Shown here piece by piece: positions 1 to 9,714 of a stretch of DNA of 32,879 nucleotides. Under the pieces are notes generated by a model. It saw nothing but the letters and a program-made list of their open reading frames with translations, was not told where the DNA came from and ran no database searches. The first letter of the stretch is position 1. Every line of letters starts with the position of its first letter. Origin of the DNA: Chromobacterium sphagni (GTDB lineage Bacteria; Pseudomonadota; Gammaproteobacteria; Burkholderiales; Chromobacteriaceae); the NCBI RefSeq assembly GCF_001855555.1, contig NZ_MKCT01000012.1:1-32879 (forward strand), in the 5' to 3' direction. A program made the position numbers and the translations under genes.

Positions 1-153
1 CGGGTGCGGCTGGGCCTGAATCCGGAAATGAACGCGCTGGCCACCCTGTTCATCGCGCTGGTGTCGGTGGGGGTGGTGGCGGCCAATATCTATATGAGTG
101 CGATGACGCGCAAGCGGGAAAGGGAGATGCGGCTGGCTTTCGCCAACGGCTGA
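1..153 (+). CDS. ABC transporter permease, C-terminal fragment (PotC/PotI-like)
   Basis: The first 50 codons of the window are open in frame 1 and stop with TGA at 151-153; the gene starts outside the window. The fragment reads RLGLNPEMNALATLFIALVS, then a hydrophobic segment, then a short basic tail. The 'R-G-NPE-NALAT' pattern before a last membrane helix is typical of the C-terminus of spermidine/putrescine-type inner-membrane permeases (PotC/PotI family). By family knowledge it would form half of the channel of a polyamine or related importer. Too little is present to name the substrate. The next gene starts about 55 bases downstream on the same strand. Confidence 0.6.
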   Translation, partial: RVRLGLNPEMNALATLFIALVSVGVVAANIYMSAMTRKREREMRLAFANG

Positions 154-207
154 GATGGGCGGTGCGCAGTGCGATCGGCAGGCAGGTTCACACAAGGAGA
201 AATGACG

Positions 208-1728
208 ATGAAGAGGGTACTGATCAGTGCATTGATTGCGGCGCTGCCCGGTATGGCGCTGGCGGACGCCAAGGCGGACGAGATCGCCAAGCTGAAGGCG
301 CAGATGCAAAAGCTGCAGGCGCAGATGCAGGAACTGCAAAAGGCGGTGGAAGCCGCCTCGGCGGAGAAGCCGGTGCCGGCGGCCTCGGCGGCGGCTGGCG
401 CGGAGGACGCCAACGCCGAGCTGAAGGAAAGGGTGGCCGGCATGGAGCTGAAGGTGGATCGGCTCAACACCGCCGCTAACGAGGGACCGATCGCCGGCCT
501 CAGCATCACCGGCTACCTGGATCCCACTTATATCTACAATCGCGGCAACAACAGCTCGGGATTCCAGTTCCTCAATCACCAGAACACCTACGCTTATAGC
601 AACAGCACCTTCGGCGACGTGTACCTGGATATCAAGAAGACCTTCGGTGTCGGCCCCACCGCTCCCAGCGCCGAGATCAGCATCATGCCCAACCGCGGTT
701 CCGGCAACACGCTGCTGGACGGCGGCAGCGGCAACAACATCATCAACACCGCGGTGATCAACTTTCCCTTGTCCGACACCTGGTCGGTGAATGCCGGGCT
801 GATGAACAGCTTCGGCGGCTACGAGGTGCAGCAGTCCAACCAGATGGTGACGCTGACCCACGGCCTGTTGTACGACTTCAGCGATCCAGGCAGCTACGTC
901 GGCGCCGGCTTCGCCTGGAGCCACGACGTGTGGGCGTGGAAATTCCTGCTGGCCAACGAGCAGTACCGCACCCACGCCAATCTGGCCAATACCGGCACCA
1001 ACACGGCAACCGGCAATCCGCAGGTCAAGAGCAACAACACGCCGACGGTGACCGCGCGGCTGGATTACACCTGGAGCAGCGCGCTGGATCTGGGGTGGTC
1101 GTTCAACGCCGGCCGGCAGACGCTGCTGACCAGCGCGGCGCAGTCAGCCACCAGCCCGGTGCCCGCCACCAATGGCTGCCTGGCCGGCAATACCGGCTAC
1201 GGCTATCAGTGCACTTCCGCCAATCCCTATTCCAACTATTTTTTCACAGAGGCCGACGCCAGCTACACGCTGGGCGACGTGCTGTACAACGCCGAACTGG
1301 ACTATGGCCAGCAGCAGAACGCGGCCTGGAACGGCGGCAGCGCTCAATGGTACGGCGTGTCGCTGCTGGGCCACCGCAAGTGGATGACCGACATGGTGGG
1401 CAAGATGGGCGCCACGCTGCGTTACGACTACCTGAACGACAGCAAGAACGGCGGCGGCGGCGGCGGCATCGCGCTGAACGCCAGCGGCTATGACGGCACC
1501 AACGCTTTTGGCGTGTCGCAAGCCTGCCTGGCCAGCGGGGCCACCAACTGCAAGGGCGCCAATCGCCAGGCGCTGACCGCCGATCTGCTGTTCTTCCCCA
1601 CCGACCAGCTGACGCTGAAGCTGGAATACCGCCACGACTGGGCCAGCGAAAGCGTGTTCCTGCGCAACGACGGCAGCTTCCGCAAGAGCAACGATCTATT
1701 GGGCGCGCAGGCGGTCTACACCTTCTGA
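208..1728 (+). CDS. Outer-membrane beta-barrel porin (BBP2/OmpL-like)
   Basis: A 506-residue protein. I chose ATG 208 because AAGGAG at 194-199 lies 8 bases upstream and the protein then begins with a clean signal peptide, MKRVLISALIAALPGMALA, cut before DAKAD. Upstream in-frame ATGs at 169 and 202 are badly placed for this site. Residues about 22-48 form a charged coiled coil (repeating LKAQMQKLQAQMQEL), and a second short helical stretch follows near residue 75. The rest is rich in alternating aromatic and polar residues, glycine and asparagine, as in a beta barrel, and ends AVYTF with the C-terminal Phe of outer-membrane proteins. The layout matches the OmpL-like/BBP2 porin group by recollection. 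It probably forms a channel for small solutes; the substrate is unknown. A (GGC)n run near 1450-1467 encodes a poly-Gly loop. Confidence 0.75.
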   Translation: MKRVLISALIAALPGMALADAKADEIAKLKAQMQKLQAQMQELQKAVEAASAEKPVPAASAAAGAEDANAELKERVAGMELKVDRLNTAANEGPIAGLSITGYLDPTYIYNRGNNSSGFQFLNHQNTYAYSNSTFGDVYLDIKKTFGVGPTAPSAEISIMPNRGSGNTLLDGGSGNNIINTAVINFPLSDTWSVNAGLMNSFGGYEVQQSNQMVTLTHGLLYDFSDPGSYVGAGFAWSHDVWAWKFLLANEQYRTHANLANTGTNTATGNPQVKSNNTPTVTARLDYTWSSALDLGWSFNAGRQTLLTSAAQSATSPVPATNGCLAGNTGYGYQCTSANPYSNYFFTEADASYTLGDVLYNAELDYGQQQNAAWNGGSAQWYGVSLLGHRKWMTDMVGKMGATLRYDYLNDSKNGGGGGGIALNASGYDGTNAFGVSQACLASGATNCKGANRQALTADLLFFPTDQLTLKLEYRHDWASESVFLRNDGSFRKSNDLLGAQAVYTF

Positions 1729-1748
1729 GGCGGGATGCGGGACAGCCG

Positions 1749-1774
1749 GCGGCGGGGAGACCCGCCGCTTTTTA
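1749..1774 (+). terminator. Rho-independent terminator after the porin gene
   Basis: The 8-bp perfect stem GCGGCGGG (1749-1756) and CCCGCCGC (1761-1768), with loop GAGA, is followed directly by TTTTT. It lies 21 bases after the porin stop codon, so the porin appears to be the last gene of its transcript. Confidence 0.85.
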
Positions 1775-1828
1775 TTTGGAGCGGCCATCCGTCTGCGGCA
1801 GAATGGCGGCATTGTTTTCGCCACGAGT

Positions 1829-2869
1829 ATGCGCATGTTCCGTAAACTGCTGCCGCATTGGCCATTGCCGCGCTACCGCGCCGACGCCGCCCGTTCCCAC
1901 CATGGCGTGGACGGCTACCAAAACCTGTATCCGTTCAAGCAGCCGCGCTTTGCCGATCTGCTGCGCTGGAACTGGCAGCGCTGGCGGATGCCGGCGGTCG
2001 CGCACCGGCTGCAGGACATCCGCCGGCAAGCGCCGGATGCCGCGGCCCTGGCCGCCAACCGCAGCCGGCCGTCGTATACCTGGATAGGCCACGCCAGCGG
2101 TTTCATCCAGTTGGCCGGATTGAATCTGCTGCTGGACCCCGTGTGGTCGGCGCGTGCTTCGCCGCTGCAGTGGGCAGGCCCCAGGCGCCTGCTGCCGCCG
2201 GCGCTGACGCTTGACGAGTTGCCTGCCATCGATCTGGTGATGATCACCCACAATCATTACGACCATCTAGATTTCCACGCGGTCCGTCAACTGGCGCGGC
2301 AAACCAGCGGCGCGCCGCAGTTCGTCGTGCCTTTGGGCGTGGCGCCCACCTTGCTGCGCGCCGGCGTGCCGGCCGGGCATATCCATCAACTGGATTGGTG
2401 GGAGAGCTTCAAGCTGGGCGGAGTGGAAGCGGTGCTGACGCCGGCCCAGCACTGGAGCAAGCGTTGGGTGTTCGGCGACCGCAACCGCGCGCTATGGGGC
2501 GGCTTCGCGGTGAGGGGCGATGGTTTGCAGCTTTGGTATCCGGGCGATACCGGGTATCATCCCGAACTCTTCGCCCTGGTTTCCAAGCGCATCGGTCCTC
2601 TGGACCTGGCATTGTTGCCGATAGGAGCCTATCAGCCGCGCTGGTTTCTGCAGGCGCAGCACATCGACCCGGCCGAGGCGGTGCAGATTTTCCGCATCAT
2701 GAAGCCGCGCCGCGCGCTGGCGGTGCATTGGGGTACTTTCGCGCTGACCGACGAGGCCTTGCACCAGCCGCCGCTGGATTTGGCGGCGGAGTTGGAGAAA
2801 TACGGCATTGCGCCGGCCGACTTCGCCGTACCCGCGCTGGGCGAGACTTTCTGGCTGCGGCCGCGCTAG
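1829..2869 (+). CDS. Metallo-beta-lactamase-fold hydrolase, NAPE-PLD-like
   Basis: A 346-residue protein with the zinc-binding metallo-beta-lactamase motif HNHYDHLD at residues 141-148 (His141, His143, Asp145, His146). Further likely metal ligands are His208 in AQHWS, Asp240 in YPGDTG and His300 in AVHWGTF. The order and the 'WIGHAS' strand near residue 85 match the N-acylphosphatidylethanolamine phospholipase D-like/UlaG-like branch. Family members cleave phosphodiester bonds in lipids or related esters; the actual substrate here is unknown. There is no signal peptide, so it is probably cytoplasmic or membrane-associated. The start is uncertain: ATG 1829 and ATG 1835 are both possible and neither has a strong ribosome-binding site. 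It sits alone between the porin terminator and the argS promoter. Confidence 0.75.
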   Translation: MRMFRKLLPHWPLPRYRADAARSHHGVDGYQNLYPFKQPRFADLLRWNWQRWRMPAVAHRLQDIRRQAPDAAALAANRSRPSYTWIGHASGFIQLAGLNLLLDPVWSARASPLQWAGPRRLLPPALTLDELPAIDLVMITHNHYDHLDFHAVRQLARQTSGAPQFVVPLGVAPTLLRAGVPAGHIHQLDWWESFKLGGVEAVLTPAQHWSKRWVFGDRNRALWGGFAVRGDGLQLWYPGDTGYHPELFALVSKRIGPLDLALLPIGAYQPRWFLQAQHIDPAEAVQIFRIMKPRRALAVHWGTFALTDEALHQPPLDLAAELEKYGIAPADFAVPALGETFWLRPR

Positions 2870-2913
2870 ATCAAGCAACAGGCATTTTCCGCGGCGGGCG
2901 GGGGCGGCAAGCA

Positions 2914-4728
<1,815 letters not shown>

Positions 4729-4750
4729 GCCTCTGCCGGCGCCAGGCCCA

Positions 4751-4775
4751 AGCCCACCGCATGCGGTGGGCTTTT
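4751..4775 (+). terminator. Rho-independent terminator after argS
   Basis: A perfect 22-bp palindrome (half AGCCCACCGCA, 4751-4772) is followed by a T run on the plus strand. It lies 22 bases after the argS stop, between argS and the convergent split-barrel gene. Read in the opposite direction it lacks a good T run, so it mainly serves argS. Confidence 0.85.
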
Positions 4776-4786
4776 TCATGGCGGAA

Positions 4787-5425
4787 TCAGGCGCCGGACA
4801 GTCGCTTGAGCTGGTTCAGCAACTCGCCGCGGTCTTGCAAGGGCCGGCTCCAGTCGACGCGGCGGTATGCGCCGTCTTGCAGGTAATCCGCGCCGAAGCA
4901 GTCGCAGCCGAGCAGGCGGATGGCGGCGGGCAGTCCGGCTTGCGCCTGCTCCAGCAGGGCTTGTTCATCCCGCAGCGACAGCGCCGGCAACTGTGACCAT
5001 GCGCTCTCGTCTATCCAGCCCATCTGGCCAAGGCCGACAATCAGCCGCTGCCTGGCCGGCGGCAGGCGGAAGAACATGAAATCCAGCGCCAGCCATTCTT
5101 CAGCTTCCGGCAGATAGCGCAGCAGCCGCCGGCGCAAAAGCGCTTCAGGCTCGAAGCGTTCGGCATCGCCCAATATGGTCAGCCGGGTAGCGGATTGGGC
5201 GGCGGGCTGGCCGGGCGTCAGCAGCGACAGGCTGACCCGCTGGTCGGCCAGCAGATTTTTGCTGTGCTCGGCCAGCGCGCTGGCGAGAAATACCGGCCGC
5301 TGGCGCTCGTCGCAGAAAAACTGCACCGTGGTGGCGTAAGGGTAGCCTGGGTATTTCAGGGATTGGGTGGCAAGCGTGGCGTATTGGCACTGGTGCAGCA
5401 GGCTGACGGCGAGGTTGGGTTTCAT
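4787..5425 (-). CDS. Pyridoxamine 5'-phosphate oxidase-like FMN-binding split-barrel protein (HugZ-like)
   Basis: A 212-residue protein. The N-terminal half (residues about 5-120: CQYATLATQSLKYPGYPYAT, then a strand with FLASALAEHSKNLL) matches the FMN-binding split beta-barrel of the PNPOx superfamily, where 'ATL-T-S..-PGYP' is characteristic. The C-terminal part (about residues 135-210, ending VDWSRPLQDRGELLNQLKRL) resembles the DUF2470 domain found in HugZ-type heme-degrading proteins. HugZ-group members bind flavin or heme; whether this one degrades heme cannot be decided here. No signal peptide, so cytoplasmic. It is convergent with argS and lies downstream of the S53 genes on the same strand, but a terminator separates them. 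If it does act on heme, a TonB-receptor neighbourhood would make sense, but this is speculation. Confidence 0.75.
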   Translation of the reverse strand: MKPNLAVSLLHQCQYATLATQSLKYPGYPYATTVQFFCDERQRPVFLASALAEHSKNLLADQRVSLSLLTPGQPAAQSATRLTILGDAERFEPEALLRRRLLRYLPEAEEWLALDFMFFRLPPARQRLIVGLGQMGWIDESAWSQLPALSLRDEQALLEQAQAGLPAAIRLLGCDCFGADYLQDGAYRRVDWSRPLQDRGELLNQLKRLSGA

Positions 5426-5483
5426 GGTCTGGCTATCGGTTGAAGCGATGCGGACATCTTATGTTGTCGCGGTAGCAAAGCAA

Positions 5484-5505
5484 ACGCCCCGGCTGGGCGG
5501 GGCGT
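5484..5505 (-). terminator. Rho-independent terminator of the first S53 peptidase gene
   Basis: Stem ACGCCCCG (5484-5491) and CGGGGCGT (5498-5505) with a 6-base loop. On the minus strand it is followed by TTGCTTTGCT, a broken T run. It lies 25 bases past the stop of the peptidase gene that ends at 5530 and before the split-barrel gene. Confidence 0.65.
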
Positions 5506-5529
5506 TGTCTGGCGGAGGTGACGGCCGGC

Positions 5530-7149
5530 TCAAAACCCTGCGGTCTTGCCGATGAAGTTGTTGAGACTGGCCACGTTCAGGCTGCCCCAGCCGGTGGTGT
5601 AATCCCAGCCGTTGGCCGCCTTGTAGGCGCCGTTGCTGCCGCTGGCCACGTCGTGATACAGCGACGGGTTGGCCTTGAAGTACTTGTAGATGGCGGTGGC
5701 GGGGGAGGTCAGCTTGTTGCCGTTGGCCGACTGGATGCGGTTCCAGAAACCAGTGAACAGCGGCGCGGCCAGGCTGGTGCCGCCAACCTGATAGGTGCTG
5801 CCGGCCACCAGAACCAGCTCGCCGCTGTTGGGGTCGGCGTCGAAGGCGATGTCCGGCACGCCGCGCCTGGTTTTGTTGGTGGTCAGCACGCCGGCGCTGG
5901 TCTGCCAGGCGGGTGCGGCCTCGGTATAGCTGGCGCCGCCGCCGCCGCCGCTCCAGGTTTTCTCGCTGCTGTAGACGGTGTTGCCGCTGGTGGTCAGCGT
6001 GGTGCCGCCGACTGCGATCACGTAGGGCGACACCGCCGGATAGCTTTGATAGGCGGTGCCGCCGCCGCACTCATAGGAACCGGCGTCGCCGCTGGAAACG
6101 GAGAAGGTCTGGCCATGTGCCACGGCGGCCTGCAGCATCTGGTCCACGCTGGCGGTCATGCCGGAGTACTGCGCGCTCAGTTCGCACTCGCCCAGCGAGA
6201 CATTCACCACCTTGGCGCTGTTGGCCGTCACCGCCGCGTTGATCGCCGCGGCGATGTCGGCATTGCTCATCGACGGCGCCACGTAGAATTGCAGCTGTTT
6301 CAGCGCGCCGCCGCTGGCGGCGAGTATGGTCTGGCTGTCCAGATTCCATTCGATGATGCCGGAGGTGTCGCCGCTGGGCGCGCCGGCATTGACGATGGCG
6401 ATGCTGGGCGCGGCGAAGCCGGCGCTCCTGGCGAAGCTGCCGAGATCGGCCACCGTCTGGTTCAGATTGCCTTCGGCAATGATGCCGGCCACGCTGTTCT
6501 TGGCCGCCGGCAGACTGGCGGCGTTATAGATGGAAGCGAAGTCGGCGGGTTTGTGCGCCATCACGCCGACGCTGGTCTTGGCGACGGCCTGCGCGTGGAA
6601 GGCGGTGTGGAATTGGTGGACATTCTGCAGGCCGTGCACCGCCAGCACGATGCTGGCCAGGCTGGCCGGCACCTGGGCCGCGGCGACGTTGGCCACCGCC
6701 TGGCGACCGTTGACGCTATAGCGGTGCAGCTTGGTCTGGAAGGCGCTGTAGACGGTGGCGGCGCTGCCGTCGGCCGTGATCAGCAAGTTGTTGGGAGAGA
6801 CGCTGATATTGCGGAAACCGTTCTGCTGCAGATGGCTTACCACTTGCTGCACCTGGGAGGCGCTGGGCGCGTATTGCGCCATGAACTGGGCGTCGCTGAT
6901 AGGCTGCCCCTGGCCGGACAGGATGCTGCTGGTCAGCGAGTCCAGCCCGGCCTTGTTGCGCACCGCCAAGCTGACGGCGATGTGGACCAGCTCGCCGTTG
7001 GCGATTTCGCCGTTATCCGAGGCGCCGGGAATCAGTTGCTGTACCGGGTGGGGCAGGGTGCTGGTGGCGGCCCAACCGCCGGCAGCCTGCGCGCCGATGC
7101 TGATCACGCTGCCTAGCAGCATTGTAAGGATTTGATTTTTCACCGACAT
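5530..7149 (-). CDS. S53 family serine-carboxyl peptidase (sedolisin/kumamolisin-like), copy A
   Basis: A 539-residue secreted endopeptidase precursor. Residues 1-23 form a signal peptide ending GAQAA. Residues about 30-190 match the pro-kumamolisin activation domain (MAQYAPSASQVQQVVSHLQ, later VLAVHGLQNVHQFH), and the catalytic domain follows. The S53 triad is visible: Glu267 and Asp271 in IIEWNLDSQ, and Ser459 in GGTSLAAPLF (SGTS-type motif). The oxyanion-hole Asp is Asp355 in SSGDAG. The C-terminal calcium site is suggested by YHDV (Asp500) and GWDYTTGWGS (Asp516). By family knowledge such enzymes self-process at acid pH and act outside the cytoplasm. AGGAGAG upstream of the start supports ATG at 7149. 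It is a clear paralogue of the next gene, about 280 bases away on the same strand. Confidence 0.92.
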   Translation of the reverse strand: MSVKNQILTMLLGSVISIGAQAAGGWAATSTLPHPVQQLIPGASDNGEIANGELVHIAVSLAVRNKAGLDSLTSSILSGQGQPISDAQFMAQYAPSASQVQQVVSHLQQNGFRNISVSPNNLLITADGSAATVYSAFQTKLHRYSVNGRQAVANVAAAQVPASLASIVLAVHGLQNVHQFHTAFHAQAVAKTSVGVMAHKPADFASIYNAASLPAAKNSVAGIIAEGNLNQTVADLGSFARSAGFAAPSIAIVNAGAPSGDTSGIIEWNLDSQTILAASGGALKQLQFYVAPSMSNADIAAAINAAVTANSAKVVNVSLGECELSAQYSGMTASVDQMLQAAVAHGQTFSVSSGDAGSYECGGGTAYQSYPAVSPYVIAVGGTTLTTSGNTVYSSEKTWSGGGGGASYTEAAPAWQTSAGVLTTNKTRRGVPDIAFDADPNSGELVLVAGSTYQVGGTSLAAPLFTGFWNRIQSANGNKLTSPATAIYKYFKANPSLYHDVASGSNGAYKAANGWDYTTGWGSLNVASLNNFIGKTAGF

Positions 7150-7216
7150 CCCATCTCTCCTGATTGAAACCCGCCGAACACTTCGAAGATTAGTCCGTTG
7201 CGCTACGGGTTTTTAC

Positions 7217-7245
7217 TAGATAGCGAGAGCCTCCTTATTTGTAAA
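7217..7245 (-). promoter_or_regulatory. Weak candidate promoter for S53 copy A
   Basis: On the minus strand, TTTACA (7240-7245), a 17-base spacer and TATCTA (7217-7222) lie in the AT-rich gap about 70 bases upstream of the start codon. The -35 is good and the -10 poor. The gap 7150-7425 holds no gene that I can support. Confidence 0.3.
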
Positions 7246-7374
7246 GTATTTACTCTTAAATTACCCGGTTTATCTGTAACTATTTGATAGGTATGACGCT
7301 GTGGTGTCAGCGCTGCCGGCAACTGTTAGCCATTGTTTCGGCAGCAGCAAGACGAGTTTGAAAAGAAAAAATGT

Positions 7375-7398
7375 AAAAAACCCCGGGCGGGCCCGGGG
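7375..7398 (-). terminator. Rho-independent terminator of S53 copy B
   Basis: GC-only inverted repeat CCCCGGGC (7381-7388) and GCCCGGGG (7391-7398). On the minus strand it is followed by six T residues (A run at 7375-7380). It lies 28 bases after the stop of the second S53 gene, so the two peptidase genes are probably separate transcripts. Confidence 0.88.
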
Positions 7399-7425
7399 CT
7401 GGTCAGCTTAGCTGAAATGCCTGGA

Positions 7426-9060
7426 TCAGAAGCCGGAGTGGCTGCTGATGAAGGTGTTCAGCGCGGAAACGTTCAGGCTGCCCCAACCGGTGGCGTAGTC
7501 CCAACCTTTGGCGGCTTTATAGCCGCCGTTGTTGCCGGAAGTCACGTCATGGTACAGGCCGGTATTCGCCTTGAAGTACTGATAGAAGGCGGTGTTCGGC
7601 GATACCAGCTTATTGCCGTTGGCGGATTGGATGCGAGCCCAGAAGCCGGAGAACAGCGGTGCGGCCAGGCTGGTGCCGCCGATTTGCTGGTTGCTGCCCT
7701 GAACGATGACCAGCGCGCCGCTTTGCGGGTCGGCGTCAAACGACACATCCGGCACGCCGCGCTTGGTCTTCGAGGTGGTCAGCACGCCTGCCTTGGTTTG
7801 CCAAGCCGGTGCCGCTTCGACAACGCTGGGGCCGCCGCCGCCGCCGTTCCACACCGATTCCGACGTGTACTTGGTGCCGCTGGTGTACAGCGTGGTGCCA
7901 CCCACAGCGATCACGTACGGCGACGTCGCCGGGTAGCTCTGGCCGGGGCCGCTGCATTCAGCCGAACCCGAGTCGCCGGTGGACACCGAGAAGGTCTGGC
8001 CCTGAGCCACCGCGGTCTGGAAGATCTGGTCGTCGGAGGCGACGGTGCCGTCGCTCTGCGCGTCGCTTTCGCATTCGCCCAGCGACACGTTGATCACCTT
8101 GGCGGAACCATCGCTGACTGCGGAGTTGTAGGCGGCGGTGATGTCGGCATTGGTCATCGAGGTGGCGACGTAGAAGTTCAGCTGCTGCAGCGCGCCGCCG
8201 GCGGCGGCCAGGATGTCCTGGCTGTCCAGGTTCCACTCGCCGATGCCATCCGTGTCAGACGATGCGTCGCCGGCGTTGACCACATTGGTCTGAACGTAGC
8301 TGTAGCCGGCGGAGTCTTCAAACTGCTGCAGGTCTTGCAGCGTCTGGGTCAGGTCGCCTTCGGAGATGATGCCCACGGTGGTGTTGCTGGCCGGCGGCAG
8401 GCTGCTGGCGTTGTAGATCAGCGGGAAATCGGTCGGGTTGTGGCCGCTGGCGGCGTTGGTTTTGGCTGAGGCCAGGGTCTTCACCCCGGCTTTTTGCAGG
8501 GTTGTATGGAAGGTGTGAACGTTTTGCAGGCCGTGCACCGCCAGAACGACGTTGCCCAGCGATTGCGGCACTTGGGCGGCGGTCACGTTGGCGAAGGTGT
8601 TGCGGCCATTCACATTGAAGTGGTGCAGGGTGGCGTTGAAGGCGGTCTTGGCGCTGGCGGCGCTGCCGTCGGCGCTAACCAGCATGCGGTTGGCGGCAAC
8701 CTTGATGTTGCGGAAGCCGCTCTTCTGCAGGTGGGCGACAACCTGTTGCACCTGGGCCTGAGTCGGCGCGTATTGGGCCATGAATTCGGCATGGCTCAGG
8801 GTTTTGTGGCTGGTGCCGGCCAGCAGGTTGCTGGTCAGCGCATCCAGTTGAGCCTTGTTGCGGACTTTCAGCGTCACGGCTACGTGAACGGACTGGCCTG
8901 CGGCGACTTCGCCCGCGCTTTGCACGCTGGCGTTGGCGGCCAGAGTGCCGAGTACCGGGTGGGCCTGGGTGGCGGTAGCGACCCAAGGTTCAGCTGCCTG
9001 GGCGCCCAGGGCAAACAAGCCAGATACGATCAATGCGATAGCGTGCTGTTTTGCAAACAT
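7426..9060 (-). CDS. S53 family serine-carboxyl peptidase (sedolisin/kumamolisin-like), copy B
   Basis: A 544-residue paralogue of the neighbouring S53 enzyme. I chose the ATG at 9060 because GAGGAGAAA lies just upstream and the protein then starts with a signal peptide (MFAKQHAIALIVSGLFALGA...AA); the longer open frame adds 43 unlikely residues. The prodomain spans about residues 30-190 (MAQYAPTQAQVQQVVAHLQ). Catalytic residues are Glu275 and Asp279 in GEWNLDSQD and Ser464 in GGTSLAAPLF; the oxyanion Asp is Asp363 in STGDSG. Asp505 in YHDV and Asp521 in GWDYATGWGS suggest the calcium site. All key residues of the family are kept, so both copies are probably active. It is transcribed away from TBDR1 across a long regulatory gap. 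Confidence 0.92.
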   Translation of the reverse strand: MFAKQHAIALIVSGLFALGAQAAEPWVATATQAHPVLGTLAANASVQSAGEVAAGQSVHVAVTLKVRNKAQLDALTSNLLAGTSHKTLSHAEFMAQYAPTQAQVQQVVAHLQKSGFRNIKVAANRMLVSADGSAASAKTAFNATLHHFNVNGRNTFANVTAAQVPQSLGNVVLAVHGLQNVHTFHTTLQKAGVKTLASAKTNAASGHNPTDFPLIYNASSLPPASNTTVGIISEGDLTQTLQDLQQFEDSAGYSYVQTNVVNAGDASSDTDGIGEWNLDSQDILAAAGGALQQLNFYVATSMTNADITAAYNSAVSDGSAKVINVSLGECESDAQSDGTVASDDQIFQTAVAQGQTFSVSTGDSGSAECSGPGQSYPATSPYVIAVGGTTLYTSGTKYTSESVWNGGGGGPSVVEAAPAWQTKAGVLTTSKTKRGVPDVSFDADPQSGALVIVQGSNQQIGGTSLAAPLFSGFWARIQSANGNKLVSPNTAFYQYFKANTGLYHDVTSGNNGGYKAAKGWDYATGWGSLNVSALNTFISSHSGF

Positions 9061-9189
9061 GCAAATTTCTCCTCTTTGCAGTTGAGTGCAGGGACTGACG
9101 GTATGTCTTTCCCTGATAGAGACGGGGTTTGTATTGCGAATTGTGTCCGCACCCTTCGTCTTGAAACATCCTCCGGCTTGCGGAGGCAT

Positions 9190-9207
9190 GTCGTAATTTC
9201 ATACGAC
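9190..9207. promoter_or_regulatory. Inverted repeat upstream of S53 copy B (possible operator)
   Basis: GTCGTA, 6-base spacer, TACGAC: a perfect 6-6-6 dyad about 130 bases upstream of the S53 copy B start. A separate small hairpin (CCTCCG...CGGAGG, 9170-9186) lies beside it. The dyad shape suits a dimeric regulator, but none is encoded in the window. Confidence 0.35.
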
Positions 9208-9321
9208 TATTTCGCAATAGATTAAACGCAGTGAAAATGCCAAATGGATTTAACACAAATTCATAATTGGCATGGGTTATTAATGAAAAATACAAGAATT
9301 ATCCATTTTGAAAGATTAAGC

Positions 9322-9341
9322 ATTTCGTTAAATGACGAAAT
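9322..9341. promoter_or_regulatory. Inverted repeat in the S53/TBDR1 divergent region
   Basis: ATTTCGT (9322-9328), 6-base spacer, ACGAAAT (9335-9341): a perfect 7-bp dyad in very AT-rich DNA. It could be a regulator site or a small cruciform; no T run marks it as a terminator. Confidence 0.35.
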
Positions 9342-9585
9342 AGAGCATTTGTTCTGTTTTTGGGGAAAATTGGTTATTCAGGATTGCTCATGGATTCAAT
9401 GAGTAAAGCTGATGATTGATGAAGAAATAGCAGGGAGGTATTTGTGAAAAACACAACAGAATCCGAAGGAAAAATGCAAAAAAGCAACAAATAGGGGAGG
9501 GGAATTCTGTATTGGAGTATATGTTTTTATGTGTATTTGTGACTAATTGTGACTTGTTTGCGGTTTGTAGGGTGGAATTCCATTG

Positions 9586-9606
9586 CAATTCATGGTGCAT
9601 GAATTG
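9586..9606. promoter_or_regulatory. Strong inverted repeat upstream of TBDR1 (possible operator)
   Basis: CAATTCATG (9586-9594), 3-base spacer, CATGAATTG (9598-9606): a perfect 9-bp dyad. It overlaps the third TTGTGAC heptamer (9604-9610) and lies 73 bases upstream of the promoter-like TTGACG at 9679. It is the best operator candidate in the window. Confidence 0.45.
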
Positions 9607-9678
9607 TGACGGTTTGTTTCAACCAAAAAAGAAAATGTCCGCTTCTTTTCTTGTTGGAATCATGAAAGTAAATGGTTG

Positions 9679-9714
9679 TTGACGTTAGTCATTACAAACT
9701 TTCACACTCAAAAC
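9679..9714 (+). promoter_or_regulatory. Promoter-like block of TBDR1, shared with TBDR2
   Basis: TTGACG (9679-9684) is followed 18 bases later by CACACTC (9703-9709), then one base and AAAC. The same elements with the same spacing occur upstream of TBDR2 (25870-25905). TTGACG is a good -35; the -10 region is poor, so an activator or another sigma factor may be needed. The start codon lies about 90 bases further on. Confidence 0.4.

Noticed and set aside
5518-7116. A 532-codon plus-strand open frame over S53 copy A, and a similar 378-codon frame at 7333-8469 over copy B
   Set aside because: Both are antisense shadows with Gly/His/Arg-rich translation. The minus-strand frames contain all S53 catalytic motifs.
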